A DNA stretch of 64,000 nt, from assembly GCF_002201475.1 (NCBI RefSeq), contig NZ_CP021422.1, forward strand, positions 1,240,001 to 1,304,000, read 5' to 3'. The DNA is from Acutalibacter muris. GTDB lineage: Bacteria; Bacillota; Clostridia; Oscillospirales; Acutalibacteraceae. Both the position numbers and the translations under genes were made by a program. Of this stretch, positions 7,637 through 16,828 are shown piece after piece. Below the pieces are notes generated by a model. The model was given only the letters and a program-made list of their open reading frames with translations, made no database searches and was not told the origin of the DNA. Positions within the stretch are counted from its first letter, which is position 1; each line of letters starts with the position of its first letter.

Positions 7637-8163
7637 GAGGGAAGATTTCCGAAATCTGAGTTGTTTTTATAGGATGAAAGGCAATTTCCCCATGCCACGA
7701 ACCTTGACAACTTCACAGTCTGACCCGGTACATATCCCTGCGAGAGAGCGGCTATCCACCTATCTGGAAAGTAGGCCAAGAGTACATATGGCATGGCGGC
7801 ACTATGCCAACGCGAAGACCCTGCAAAGGATATGGGAGAACCGACCACTCCGCTGTCCGCCAGCTACGGACGCCGGCGAAGATATTTCATTCGCACTTGA
7901 CATGAGAACCAATATATGCTACTATATATGTATAGTTTCAAGGCTTTTGGATAAAGCAAAGTTGAAGAGTTTCAAAGTGTCATTTGTGTCTGTATAGGCA
8001 TAAATGACTTTTTTTGTGCTCAAAAATGCGCATAATTTTGAAGGCTGCAGCAGAGAACCAGTGGAAAAACAATCAGATTTTGGCTAACGTCATGGTATAT
8101 TATGACATTCGCTATGAAAAACTAAAAATGATGTCCTCTGTCAGAAAGGAGAATAACTGTACA
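7637..8163. other. Gene-poor stretch of the mobile element
   Basis: An open frame of about 107 codons starts at ATG 7675 on the plus strand, but it lacks a convincing ribosome site, resembles nothing I recognise and ends in low-complexity AT-rich DNA, so I do not call it a gene. The stretch also holds a terminator-like hairpin at 7979-8015. It may contain decayed sequence of an excisionase or regulator. Confidence 0.4.
7979..8015 (+). terminator. Rho-independent terminator
   Basis: GTCATTT (7979-7985) pairs with AAATGAC (8002-8008), followed by seven T (8009-8015). It could end the sigma-factor/HTH transcript and insulate the recombinase region. Confidence 0.55.
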
Positions 8164-8334
8164 TTGAAAGATAACCCTAAGCACTCAAGTGATTCCCGCA
8201 ATCAACACAAAGGAAAGCAGACAGCCGATGCAGTTGTTCGCAAAATCTGGCTGAATTACTTCAACGACTACTTGTACCAGCACAATCTGATAACAGAAGA
8301 GGAGAGGCAAAAGCTGCGCCGTATGATCGGTTAG
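8164..8334 (+). CDS. Small conserved-looking protein upstream of the serine recombinase (56 aa)
   Basis: Read from the TTG at 8164, with AGAAAGGAG about 12 bases upstream; the same frame extends further up to ATG 8029 or beyond but without a ribosome site. The C-terminal part, IWLNYFNDYLYQHNLITEEERQKL, split here only for description, has the W-x3-FN-YL...LITEEE pattern I associate with tiny genes placed directly before serine recombinases in Firmicute elements. Function unknown; a recombination directionality or regulatory role is speculation. Confidence 0.5.
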   Translation: MKDNPKHSSDSRNQHKGKQTADAVVRKIWLNYFNDYLYQHNLITEEERQKLRRMIG

Positions 8335-8338
8335 GCTC

Positions 8339-8367
8339 TTGCCTTTTCGATTTCTTTCTGTTATACT
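8339..8367 (+). promoter_or_regulatory. Promoter for the serine recombinase
   Basis: TTGCCT (8339-8344), 17-base spacer, TATACT (8362-8367), just after the small-protein stop and 38 bases ahead of the recombinase ATG. Confidence 0.5.
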
Positions 8368-8405
8368 ATAATCATGATATAACGAACTGAACGGAGGTGC
8401 GAGAT

Positions 8406-10073
8406 ATGGATATCCATACCATCCGCCAACAGTTGAAGACAAGGCCCATCTACGACCTGCCCCTGCGAGTCACCTTCTACGCCCGGGTATCCAGCGAAAA
8501 GGACGAGCAGCTGAACTCCCTGGGGAACCAAATCGCCTATTACCAGGAGCTCATCCGCAAAAATCCCGCCTGGGAATATGTGGAGGGCTACATCGACGAG
8601 GGCCTTTCCGCTGCCACCACCAAGAACCGAGAGAACTTTCACCGCATGGTGGAGGACGGCAGAGCGGGGGTTTTTGACTTCATCATCACAAAGGAGATCA
8701 GCCGGTTTGCCAGAAATACCCTGGACTCTATCAGCTATACCCGAGAACTGCTGAACGCTGGAGTTGGCGTATTCTTCCAGAACGACAACATCAACACCCT
8801 GGACGAGGACAGCGAGCTGCGCCTGACCATCATGTCCGGCATTGCCCAAGACGAGCTGCGTAAGCTCAGCAGCCGGGTAAAGTTCGGTCATGCCCAGGCT
8901 ATAAAAAACAGTGTGGTGCTGGGCAACAGCCGCATTTTCGGCTATATAAAAGATGGCGGTCGGCTGGTGATAGATGAAGACGAAGCCCGGATGGTCCAAG
9001 AGCTTTTTGAACTCTACGCCACAGGTGAGCACAGCATGAAGCAGATCGAGACCATTTTCTGGGAGAAGGGCTACCGCAACCACAACGGCAACCGCATCGC
9101 ACACACTACCATGTCGGGGATAATATCAAATCCCAAATACAAGGGCTACTATGTGGGCAACAAGGTGAAGGTGGTGGACCTGTTCACCAAGAAACAGAAG
9201 TTCCTCCCGCCAGAGGAGTGGGTCATGTTCAAGGACGAGACAGGGGAGATAGTGCCCGCTATCGTGGACGAGGAGCTTTGGGAGCAGGCAAACCAAGTCC
9301 TCCACAAGCGCAGCGAGGACGTAAAGAACCGCCAGGGCATTTGCAACCACGCCAACCTCCTGACCGGCAAGCTCATTTGTACCCATTGCGGCGTGGCTTA
9401 CTACCGTCGGGATTCTGTCAGCCGGGACGGAAAGAAGAACAGCAAGTGGGTCTGCTCCGGTAAAATAAAGAACGGCGCGGATGCCTGCCCTTCCTTTGCG
9501 ATCTATGAGGAGGAAATAAAACCTCTGCTTTTCCAGGTGTTCAGCAAGACAGAGGCAGATGCCGAGGCTCTCGTTGAGGAATATGTAGAGGTGTACAAGT
9601 CCTTGCAGGACGATGGGGACACGGCCCGGCAGATAGAAGATATGAGAAAAAGGATCGAGCTGGCCCAAAAGAAGAAGTCCAAGCTGCTGGGTTTCAACGC
9701 GATGGGTGAGCTGTCTGACCGGGACTTCCTTGCAATGAACAAGGCCTGCGACCAGGAGATCAGCGAGGCTGAGAAACAGATTTATGAGTTAGAGCAGAGC
9801 CAGCTCTCCCGAGGTGAGCTGAAAAAGCATATTGACACCATCCGCCGGGTGCTCCACGAGGCCAAGAGGGACGCAGCGGAGGGTATCATCAACAAGGAGT
9901 TTGTGGATAAGTACATCGACAAGATATATGTGACCCCGGAGGAGGGCCGGATGCTTCTGCAAATCAAGATATTTACTGGGGAGACCACGGACAAGTACCT
10001 TCAGAATCTCAGAGGTCGTGCGGGTCACACGTTCAAGAAGATGATCGAGAGCTACGAGAAGGGCCTGAAGTAA
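8406..10073 (+). CDS. Large serine recombinase (site-specific integrase)
   Basis: Start at ATG 8406, 8 bases after GGAGG; a GTG at 8397 is in the ribosome site. About 555 residues. Domains in order: resolvase catalytic domain (residues ~20-165) with the nucleophile serine in YARVSSEKD near 29; recombinase domain (~190-300) with GYIKDGGRLVID and SNPKYKGYYVGN; zinc ribbon CTHCG near 325-329 with WVCSG and ACPSF; then a long coiled coil (~395-480). Large serine integrases catalyse directional attP x attB insertion of ICEs and phages. Its position as last gene against a chromosomal gene marks the right end of the element. Confidence 0.95.
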   Translation: MDIHTIRQQLKTRPIYDLPLRVTFYARVSSEKDEQLNSLGNQIAYYQELIRKNPAWEYVEGYIDEGLSAATTKNRENFHRMVEDGRAGVFDFIITKEISRFARNTLDSISYTRELLNAGVGVFFQNDNINTLDEDSELRLTIMSGIAQDELRKLSSRVKFGHAQAIKNSVVLGNSRIFGYIKDGGRLVIDEDEARMVQELFELYATGEHSMKQIETIFWEKGYRNHNGNRIAHTTMSGIISNPKYKGYYVGNKVKVVDLFTKKQKFLPPEEWVMFKDETGEIVPAIVDEELWEQANQVLHKRSEDVKNRQGICNHANLLTGKLICTHCGVAYYRRDSVSRDGKKNSKWVCSGKIKNGADACPSFAIYEEEIKPLLFQVFSKTEADAEALVEEYVEVYKSLQDDGDTARQIEDMRKRIELAQKKKSKLLGFNAMGELSDRDFLAMNKACDQEISEAEKQIYELEQSQLSRGELKKHIDTIRRVLHEAKRDAAEGIINKEFVDKYIDKIYVTPEEGRMLLQIKIFTGETTDKYLQNLRGRAGHTFKKMIESYEKGLK

Positions 10074-10150
10074 GCGAAGTCCTCAAGCCAAAGAAGGAGC
10101 GCTCTGCCGGGGTTAAACCGGCAGGGCGCTCCTTTCACGCGGGAGAGGAT
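10074..10150. other. Probable right junction of the mobile element
   Basis: Between the recombinase stop and the stop codon of the convergent BofC-like gene. The octamer TCCTCAAG occurs at 10080-10087 and again within the end of the BofC-like gene at about 10161-10168, but without the left end I cannot identify the attachment core. The integration target is probably at or beside the 3' end of that gene. Confidence 0.4.
10094..10135. terminator. Bidirectional terminator between recombinase and BofC-like gene
   Basis: GGAGCGCTCTGCCGG pairs with CCGGCAGGGCGCTCC (one G-T pair) around a 7-base loop, with A-rich left and T-rich right flanks, between convergent genes. Confidence 0.8.
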
Positions 10151-10552
10151 TTAGTCAAAATCCTCAAGGATCTCCTTGGCGTGGGAGAGGTCCCTGGCCC
10201 AAATACCGTCGCGCAGGAGCTTGATGTCCTCCTCGGGCAGCAGATACACCTCCGTGTGCTTTGTGAGCACCGGCACGGATTTGCCCGGCTGGAACACCCC
10301 TATGCCGCCACGGTAAATTGTGACAAGAAATTTATCCTCCGCCTTACTTTCTTCAGTTTCGCTGTTTTCTTGACTTGGGGCGGGCTTTGGGGTATAATAT
10401 ACCGTGGCGGGGTTTTCAGGCGGGCTTTCCGGCTCCCCAGAAACAGCCAACCCGCTGCGCCGCAGCGTGAGCATGACGGCCGAGAGCAAAAGGGCGATTA
10501 CCGTGACTATCAGCAGGATTATGGTCAGGGTCTTATAGCGTCTGTATGTCAT
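10151..10552 (-). CDS. Membrane-anchored BofC C-terminal-domain-like protein
   Basis: 133 residues; AAAGGAAGG precedes the ATG. An N-terminal transmembrane helix (residues ~9-29) is followed by a Pro/Glu-rich linker (~38-70) and a compact domain whose pattern (VTIYRGGIGVFQPG ... LPEEDIKLLRDGI ... LEDFD) matches the C-terminal domain of BofC. In Bacillus BofC is a forespore protein restraining SpoIVB/pro-sigmaK processing; in Clostridia the domain occurs in proteins of less defined role. Chromosomal gene bordering the mobile element. Confidence 0.7.
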   Translation of the reverse strand: MTYRRYKTLTIILLIVTVIALLLSAVMLTLRRSGLAVSGEPESPPENPATVYYTPKPAPSQENSETEESKAEDKFLVTIYRGGIGVFQPGKSVPVLTKHTEVYLLPEEDIKLLRDGIWARDLSHAKEILEDFD

Positions 10553-10699
10553 ATCCGTCGCCTTCCTTTACAAGCTTGAGATACGCCTATTCTGCCACGT
10601 ATGCCCGCATTTTATGCCAGTATTTGGACAAGCTATCAAAATAATTAACATAATTTTCAAGAAGAAACGGAACATTCCGCGAACATGGAGGGACAGCCT

Positions 10700-13183
10700 A
10701 TGAGAAGAGAAGACATCAACAAGTATACCACCACGTCTGTGAGCGTGCCCAGCCAGCATACGGAGGGGGAGTTCACCAAGTCCGCCGGGGCCACTGTGGC
10801 CACCATGTGCGGCATGATATGGAAGGTGTTTAAGACCGTGTTCTGGATAGCGGCCATTACGGGACTTTTGGTCTTTTTCTCCGTGGCCTCTTACATCCTG
10901 AGCTTCCGAAACGCCGAGCCGCCGGATATCAACGTGGGCAACCTGAACTACTCCAGCGAGATATACCTGATGGACAAGGACGGCAACGCCACGGAGTACC
11001 TGCCCCTGTACCGCAACGAGAACCGGGTGTGGATGTCCCTTTCCGATATCCCCCTGCAAATGCAGACCGCCCAGATATGCATCGAGGACCACCGCTTTTA
11101 CCAGCACCACGGCGTGGACTGGAGGGGCACCGCGGGGGCCGTCCTGCACCTGATGACCGGCCAGCCCGGCCGCGGCGGCTCCACCCTGACGCAGCAGCTG
11201 ATAAAAAACATCACCGGCGAGAACCAGGTGAGCATTATGCGCAAGGTGACGGAGATATTTACCGCCCTTAACATGGAGAAGGACAAGTATACAAAGGCCC
11301 AGATACTGGAGGCGTACCTGAATATCGTCAACTACGGCGGCATCTGCCAGGGGGTGGAATCCGCCGCCCAGTGCTATTTTGAAAAGAGCATAACCGAGTG
11401 CTCCCTGGCCGAGTGCGCCCTTATTGCGGGCATAACCCAGAATCCCTATCAGTTTAACCCTCTTATATTCCCGGAGGAGAGCAAGGAAAAGGCCGAGACA
11501 GTCCTTGACCGTATGCTGGAGCTTTCGGAGTCTGAGGAGTTTGACGCCGAGCATTTGCAGCGCATCACCCGCGCGGAATATAACGAGGCCATAGCGGAGC
11601 TTGAGAGCATGGATTTTATAGGCGCGGACATCGACGAGGAGGACGACGACGCCGACCTGGATTTGGGAAAGTGGAACTGGTACATTGATTACCTCTTTAA
11701 TCAGGTGAAGGAGGACCTGATGGACAAGTACGGCTACTCCGAGGAGTATGCCGAGACCGTCATGTATAACGGCGGCCTTTCCATCTACTGCGCCATGGAT
11801 TATGAGATGCAGAGCGCCGTCGAGCGGCTGTTTCTGACAAACACAGATATGCTGCCCGCCGACGACGATATTGACACGGGCCTTTTCGTCATGGACCCCT
11901 ATACCGGCCGGGTGCTGGTGACTGTAGGCAGCAGGTACGAGCGCAACGGCGCGCTGCTCTACAGCAACGCTACCCAGGCCATGCGCCCCTGCGGCTCGTC
12001 CATGAAGACAGTGAGCCCATATCCTCTGGGCATAGAGAACGGCACAATAACCTACGGCACGCTGCTGAAGAACCAGCCCCTGGCGGACTGGAACGGCATA
12101 GGCGGCGAGCCCGGGCCCGCCAACTGGAACGGCAGGTATACCGACTATATGTGCGTGGACACTGCCATAGAGATGTCCATGAACGCCCCGGCGGCCCAGC
12201 TGTGCACCACCCTTACCCCCGAGGCCTGCTATGAGTGGCTGACGGAGAAGCTGCACTTTTCCACCCTTACCGTCGACGTGGACGCCCACAGCCGCTCGGC
12301 CATGGCCCTGGGCACCCAGTATTGGGGCGTTACCGTTGCGGACATGACGGCGGGCTATCAGATTTTTGCCAACGGCGGCGTGTACCACAAGCCGGCCACC
12401 TACTATTATGTACAGGACCATAACGGCAGCGTTATCCTGGACAATAGGGACGGAATGGAGAACGGCGAGCGGGTCATGCGCGAGGAGAGCGCCACCATCA
12501 TGAATAAGCTTTTGCATAAGCCCATATACTACGCCAACTCCACCGGCGGCTACCTTGCGGATATGCCCATGGAGGTCTTCGGCAAGACCGGCACCACAGA
12601 CGACGACTATGACCTGTACTTCGTGGGGGGCACACCCTTCTGCGTGGCGGGGGTCTGGAACGGCTATACCTACTCCAGAGAGCTGGGGGACGGGAGCATG
12701 TCCATGCGCATTTGGAAGACGGTGATGAACTATCTCTATGAGAATTACGACTGGGGCGACAGGAACTGGATCCTAAGCGATAACGTCCAGCAGCTGGCCT
12801 TCTGCCGCAGCAGCGGAAAGCTGGCCGGGCCTAGCTGCTTTGACACGGCCACCGGCTGGTATGAGTCGGGTAACGCCCCGGGCACCTGTAACGGCGGTTC
12901 GGACCATATTACAGGACCTTCGCCCTCGCCCTCGGCTTTGCCGTCCGCGGCGCCGTCGGTGGTCCCCTCGGTATCGCCCAGCGCTTCTCCCAGTACCGAC
13001 CCCAGCGCCGGTCCCACAGATACGCCAGTAACCCCGGACCCGCCGCCCAGCTTCGACCCCACGCCCTCTGACCAGCCCACTCAGGAGCCGACACAGGAAC
13101 CTACCCAGGAGCCCACTCAAGAGCCCACGCAGGCCCCAACGGACGATCCCCCGCCGGACCACACACCGGACGTACCGGAATAG
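10700..13183 (+). CDS. Class A penicillin-binding protein (PBP1A family)
   Basis: Start at ATG 10700 because GGAGGG lies 6 bases upstream; the ATG at 10685 precedes that site. About 827 residues. A cytosolic N terminus, transmembrane helix (~38-62), GT51 glycosyltransferase with EDHRFYQHHGVD near 127-138 and RGGSTLTQQ near 156, then transpeptidase with SxxK (SSMK near 433), SMN motif (SMNAPA) and KTG (FGKTGTT near 628). It polymerises and cross-links peptidoglycan outside the membrane. The C terminus is a Pro/Ser/Thr-rich tail with PTQE repeats, probably wall-spanning. hom follows after 42 bases. Confidence 0.95.
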   Translation: MRREDINKYTTTSVSVPSQHTEGEFTKSAGATVATMCGMIWKVFKTVFWIAAITGLLVFFSVASYILSFRNAEPPDINVGNLNYSSEIYLMDKDGNATEYLPLYRNENRVWMSLSDIPLQMQTAQICIEDHRFYQHHGVDWRGTAGAVLHLMTGQPGRGGSTLTQQLIKNITGENQVSIMRKVTEIFTALNMEKDKYTKAQILEAYLNIVNYGGICQGVESAAQCYFEKSITECSLAECALIAGITQNPYQFNPLIFPEESKEKAETVLDRMLELSESEEFDAEHLQRITRAEYNEAIAELESMDFIGADIDEEDDDADLDLGKWNWYIDYLFNQVKEDLMDKYGYSEEYAETVMYNGGLSIYCAMDYEMQSAVERLFLTNTDMLPADDDIDTGLFVMDPYTGRVLVTVGSRYERNGALLYSNATQAMRPCGSSMKTVSPYPLGIENGTITYGTLLKNQPLADWNGIGGEPGPANWNGRYTDYMCVDTAIEMSMNAPAAQLCTTLTPEACYEWLTEKLHFSTLTVDVDAHSRSAMALGTQYWGVTVADMTAGYQIFANGGVYHKPATYYYVQDHNGSVILDNRDGMENGERVMREESATIMNKLLHKPIYYANSTGGYLADMPMEVFGKTGTTDDDYDLYFVGGTPFCVAGVWNGYTYSRELGDGSMSMRIWKTVMNYLYENYDWGDRNWILSDNVQQLAFCRSSGKLAGPSCFDTATGWYESGNAPGTCNGGSDHITGPSPSPSALPSAAPSVVPSVSPSASPSTDPSAGPTDTPVTPDPPPSFDPTPSDQPTQEPTQEPTQEPTQEPTQAPTDDPPPDHTPDVPE
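13076..13141 (+). repeat. Short tandem repeat encoding PTQE units
   Basis: About five imperfect 12-base units give PTQEPTQEPTQEPTQEPTQA at the end of the penicillin-binding protein. The units differ at third positions, so the protein repeat is kept while DNA identity is not. Confidence 0.75.
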
Positions 13184-13225
13184 ACAGTTATAACAGCATA
13201 AAATATATTTTGGGAAGTGAGAAAC

Positions 13226-14473
13226 ATGGCAGACATCGCGGTATTGGGCCACGGAGTGGTAGGCTCCGGCGTGCTGGAGGTGCTTTTGACCCATACACAG
13301 AGCATTACCCGCCGGGCCAAGGAGGAGATAAGGGTAAAGCATATCCTGGACCTCAGGGAGTTCCCGGAGCTCCCATACGCAGGCAGCTTTACAAAGGATT
13401 TCAAGGTTATACTGGAGGACCCGGAGGTCACCATAGTGGTGGAGTGCATGGGGGGACTTGAGCCGGCATACACCTTCGTGCGAAAGTGCCTTGAAAACGG
13501 CAAGTCCGTGGTGACCTCCAACAAGGAGCTGGTGGCCGCCAAGGGCGCGGAGCTGCTGGCCCTGGCCCAGAAGAACAACCTCAATTTCCTTTTCGAGGCC
13601 AGCGTCGGCGGCGGCATACCCATTATCCGGCCCATCAGCCAGTGCCTTGCGGCTAACGAGGTGGGAGAGATAGCGGGTATCCTCAACGGCACCACCAACT
13701 TTATTTTGACGAAGATGATAAGAGAGCATATGGGCTTTGAGGAGGCCTTAAAGCTGGCCCAGGAGCTGGGCTATGCCGAGCGGGACCCCTCCGCCGACGT
13801 AGAGGGCGCGGACGCCTGCCGGAAGATATGTATTCTGGCGAGCCTGGCCTTTGGCACCCATGTGTACCCCGAGGAGGTGCACACCGAGGGCATTACGAAG
13901 ATAACCCTGGAGGACGTGGCCTATGCCGACGCCTGGGGCGGGGTGATAAAGCTTATCGGACAGGTGAGTATGCTGGAAAACGGCCATATAGCCATCATGG
14001 TGGCCCCCATGCTTATCAGCCGGGAAAGCCAGCTTGCCAACGTGGACGACGTGTTCAACGGCATTGTGGTCCGGGGGGACGCCACCGGCGACGTGATGTT
14101 TTACGGCAAGGGAGCCGGGAAGCTTCCCACGGCCAGCGCCGTCGTGGCGGACGTTATCGACTGCGTAAAGCATATGAAAGCGAGAAAATACCTGTTCTGG
14201 GAGGAGGCGAGGCCAGACTATATCGAGCCCTTCGAGAGCATTAAAGGGGACTTCTTCCTGAGGATCCAGGGAGACTGCTCCTCTGACGAGACTTTTGCCA
14301 AAGCGGCAGAGGCCTTGCCCGGCGCGGCGCGGATAGTCCGCAGGGAGGAGGCCAAGGGAGAAGCGGGGGTCACCGTGGAGAACATAAGCGAAGCCGGGAT
14401 AAGGGAGCGCCTTCTGCGGCTTGAGGAGAGCGGCGTAAGGGTCCTGGACCGCATCAGGATTTCGGACTTTTAA
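13226..14473 (+). CDS. hom: Homoserine dehydrogenase
   Basis: Start at ATG 13226 (GGGAAG upstream). About 415 residues: N-terminal NAD(P) fold with GHGVVGSGV (residues ~8-16), catalytic domain with ASVGGGIPIIRPI and GILNGTTNFILTKM, and a C-terminal ACT-like regulatory region. Reduces aspartate semialdehyde to homoserine at the branch to threonine and methionine. First gene of hom-thrB, 11 bases from thrB; the ACT-like end suggests feedback inhibition by threonine, as known in Gram-positive Hom. Confidence 0.95.
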   Translation: MADIAVLGHGVVGSGVLEVLLTHTQSITRRAKEEIRVKHILDLREFPELPYAGSFTKDFKVILEDPEVTIVVECMGGLEPAYTFVRKCLENGKSVVTSNKELVAAKGAELLALAQKNNLNFLFEASVGGGIPIIRPISQCLAANEVGEIAGILNGTTNFILTKMIREHMGFEEALKLAQELGYAERDPSADVEGADACRKICILASLAFGTHVYPEEVHTEGITKITLEDVAYADAWGGVIKLIGQVSMLENGHIAIMVAPMLISRESQLANVDDVFNGIVVRGDATGDVMFYGKGAGKLPTASAVVADVIDCVKHMKARKYLFWEEARPDYIEPFESIKGDFFLRIQGDCSSDETFAKAAEALPGAARIVRREEAKGEAGVTVENISEAGIRERLLRLEESGVRVLDRIRISDF

Positions 14474-14484
14474 GGGGGCAGGAA

Positions 14485-15381
14485 ATGATACGCATAGACG
14501 TGCCGGCCACCAGTGCCAACCTGGGCTCCGGCTTTGACTCATTAGGCATAGCCCTGACCATGAAGAACCGGGTCTGGGTGGAGGAGTATGACGGACTTGA
14601 CATAAGCTGCACCGACGGACTGGACGTGCCAAAGGACGAGAGCAACCTTATCTTCTGGGCCGCCAGCCACCTCTACGATATCTGCGGCAAAAAGCTGCCG
14701 GGGCTTAAAATTATACAGGAGAACAACATACCTATGGCCAGAGGCCTTGGCAGCAGCTCCGCCTGTATAGTTGCCGGCATTTTGGCGGCGAACCGCTTTA
14801 TGGGCAACCCTCTGTCGCATACGGACCTGATAAATCTCGCGGCTAAGATAGAGGGCCACCCGGACAACACCAGCCCAGCCCTCTCCGGGGGCCTTGTGGC
14901 CTCGGCCATGGAGGGGGAGAGGGTGTACAGCGTCAGCGTGCCCGTCAGCGACAAGATACGCTTCGCGGTTATGATACCCCCCTTCGAGCTGAAAACGGAG
15001 AAGGCCCGGGCCGCGCTGCCAAAGGAGTACAGCCGTGAGGACGCGGTGTATAACCTGTCCCGCTCGGGGCTTATGACGGCGTCCCTGTTCTCGGGTGAGC
15101 TGCACAACCTCAGAGTGGCGGTCCAGGACAGAATACACCAGCCTTACCGCTCTGGGCTCATCGAGAACTATGACAACGTGTTCCGCATGAGCTACGAGCT
15201 GGGCTCCTTGGGCACCTACGTCAGCGGCGCGGGGCCCACCATCATCGCCATGATAGAGAGCTGGAACGCCGAGGATTTTGGGAGGAAATGCATCTCCCAC
15301 CTGGAGGATAAGGGCATAACCGGCTGGCGGGTGGAGACACTCCAGGCGGACCAGGAGGGCGCGAAGGTGGTCATTGAGTAA
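14485..15381 (+). CDS. thrB: Homoserine kinase
   Basis: 298 residues, GHMP kinase family: N-terminal VPATSANLGSGFDSLG (residues ~5-20) and the ATP-binding PMARGLGSSSA near 83-93, C-terminal GAGPTIIAM. Phosphorylates homoserine for threonine synthesis in the cytosol. It follows hom closely in the same direction; threonine synthase (thrC) is not in this window. Confidence 0.95.
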   Translation: MIRIDVPATSANLGSGFDSLGIALTMKNRVWVEEYDGLDISCTDGLDVPKDESNLIFWAASHLYDICGKKLPGLKIIQENNIPMARGLGSSSACIVAGILAANRFMGNPLSHTDLINLAAKIEGHPDNTSPALSGGLVASAMEGERVYSVSVPVSDKIRFAVMIPPFELKTEKARAALPKEYSREDAVYNLSRSGLMTASLFSGELHNLRVAVQDRIHQPYRSGLIENYDNVFRMSYELGSLGTYVSGAGPTIIAMIESWNAEDFGRKCISHLEDKGITGWRVETLQADQEGAKVVIE

Positions 15382-15450
15382 AACCTAACCGCAAAATTTC
15401 CCGGTTCACCGCATACGAATGTATAAATCGCCTGAATTGACCGGCCCGTG

Positions 15451-15479
15451 TTGACAGTTATTTCTTTTAGCGCTATAAT
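15451..15479 (+). promoter_or_regulatory. Consensus promoter for lysC
   Basis: TTGACA (15451-15456), 17-base spacer, TATAAT (15474-15479): a perfect sigma-A match 36 bases ahead of the lysC start, so lysC is likely transcribed on its own. No leader riboswitch fits in the short 5' region. Confidence 0.9.
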
Positions 15480-15515
15480 ACGCTAAAACAAAAATAAAGC
15501 ATAGAGGGGTTGTAT

Positions 15516-16724
15516 ATGGCTTTAATCGTACAGAAATTCGGCGGCACCTCCGTGCGCGACGCCCAGCGCATTGACAATGTGGCCAATATCGTCACCACCG
15601 CTTATAAGGGCGGCAACGATGTGATAGTGGTGGTTTCCGCCCAGGGGGACACTACAGACGACCTTATCGCCAAGGCCGCCGAGGTGAATCAGCGGCCCAG
15701 TAAGCGCGAGATGGATATGCTGCTCTCCTCGGGGGAGCAGATATCTGCGGCGCTTCTCGCCATGGCCATCGAGCGCATGGGCTATCCCGTGGTCTCCCTG
15801 CTGGGCTGGCAGGCGGGCTTCGACACTACCTCGGACTACGGAAACGCGCGCATAAAGAAGATAGACACCTCCAGGGTGAGGAAGGAACTGGATAAGCGCC
15901 GCATAGTGGTGATAACCGGCTTCCAAGGGGTGAACCGCTACGGCGACATGACTACACTTGGGCGCGGCGGCTCAGACACCAGCGCCGTGGCTATGGCGGC
16001 GGCAATGCACGCAGACCTGTGCCAGATATACACGGACGTGGACGGCGTTTACACCGCCGACCCCAGGAGAATACCAGGGGCAAAAAAACTGGACAGCATC
16101 ACCTATGACGAGATGCTGGAGCTGGCAACCCTGGGGGCCCAGGTGCTCCATAACCGCTCTGTAGAGATGGCGAAGAAATACAATATCGAGCTGGAGGTCC
16201 TTTCAAGCCTGACAGGGGCCAAGGGGACCATCGTGAAGGAGGATAACAGCGTGGAACAGATGCTATTAAGCGGCGTGGCCAAGGACGACAATATCGCTCG
16301 CATTTCAATAATCGGCGTGCCGGATAAGCCCGGCCTTGCCTATAAAATTTTCTCGAAGCTCTCCTCAAAGGGTACAAATGTTGACATAATACTCCAGTCC
16401 ATAGGCCGCAACGGCACCAAAGACATCAGCTTCACCGTGGAGAAGGACCGCATGGAGGACACCATCGAGCTTCTGAAGGAGTACACCGAGAAGCTGGGCG
16501 CCACAAGCCTTGTGGCCGACGACAATGTGTCAAAGGTGTCCATAGTGGGCGCAGGCATGGAGACCCACCCCGGCGTGGCAGCGGAGATGTTCGAGGCCCT
16601 TTTCAGCCGCAACGTGAACATACAGATGATCTCCACCAGCGAGATCAAAATTTCTGTCCTGGTGCATAAGGCCGACAGCGACAGGGCGGTGGAGGCTATA
16701 CATTCCAAGTTCTTTGAGAACTGA
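15516..16724 (+). CDS. lysC: Aspartate kinase
   Basis: Start at ATG 15516 after AGAGGGG. 402 residues. N-terminal kinase domain with KFGGTSV (residues ~6-12) and GRGGSDTSAVAMAAAM near 149; two C-terminal ACT domains (~262 onward: ISIIGVPDKPGLAYKIF and VSIVGAGMETHPGVAAEMF). Phosphorylates aspartate, the entry step for lysine, threonine and methionine. The ACT domains are the known site of feedback inhibition. A perfect promoter precedes it and a strong terminator follows. Confidence 0.95.
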   Translation: MALIVQKFGGTSVRDAQRIDNVANIVTTAYKGGNDVIVVVSAQGDTTDDLIAKAAEVNQRPSKREMDMLLSSGEQISAALLAMAIERMGYPVVSLLGWQAGFDTTSDYGNARIKKIDTSRVRKELDKRRIVVITGFQGVNRYGDMTTLGRGGSDTSAVAMAAAMHADLCQIYTDVDGVYTADPRRIPGAKKLDSITYDEMLELATLGAQVLHNRSVEMAKKYNIELEVLSSLTGAKGTIVKEDNSVEQMLLSGVAKDDNIARISIIGVPDKPGLAYKIFSKLSSKGTNVDIILQSIGRNGTKDISFTVEKDRMEDTIELLKEYTEKLGATSLVADDNVSKVSIVGAGMETHPGVAAEMFEALFSRNVNIQMISTSEIKISVLVHKADSDRAVEAIHSKFFEN

Positions 16725-16783
16725 GGGGATAAACAACAGCATAGCGCGTAATTGCCAGAAATATGCGGTAAATTTTCACAGAC

Positions 16784-16828
16784 AAAATCACCCCCAACCT
16801 GCGCATACTAGGTTCCGGGGGTGATTTT
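16784..16828 (+). terminator. lysC terminator hairpin that also holds the next gene's Shine-Dalgarno
   Basis: AAAATCACCCCC (16784-16795) is exactly complementary to GGGGGTGATTTT (16817-16828), with ACCT/AGGT inside. The right arm ends directly at the ATG of a 66-codon gene and matches the anti-Shine-Dalgarno (GGGGTGAT). Folding would both stop lysC transcription and hide the ribosome site. Confidence 0.75.

Noticed and set aside
7675..7997. 107-codon open frame before the recombinase region
   Set aside because: No ribosome site, no recognisable pattern and a drift into low-complexity AT-rich DNA; kept only as an uncertain stretch.
10568..12517. Long minus-strand open frame (~650 codons) across the penicillin-binding protein gene
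   Set aside because: It is antisense to a complete class A PBP with all motifs, has low-complexity His/Gly/Val-rich product and no ribosome site.
13076..13141. Short tandem repeats as a CRISPR-like array
   Set aside because: Units are 12 bases, in frame and encode PTQE; there are no spacers.
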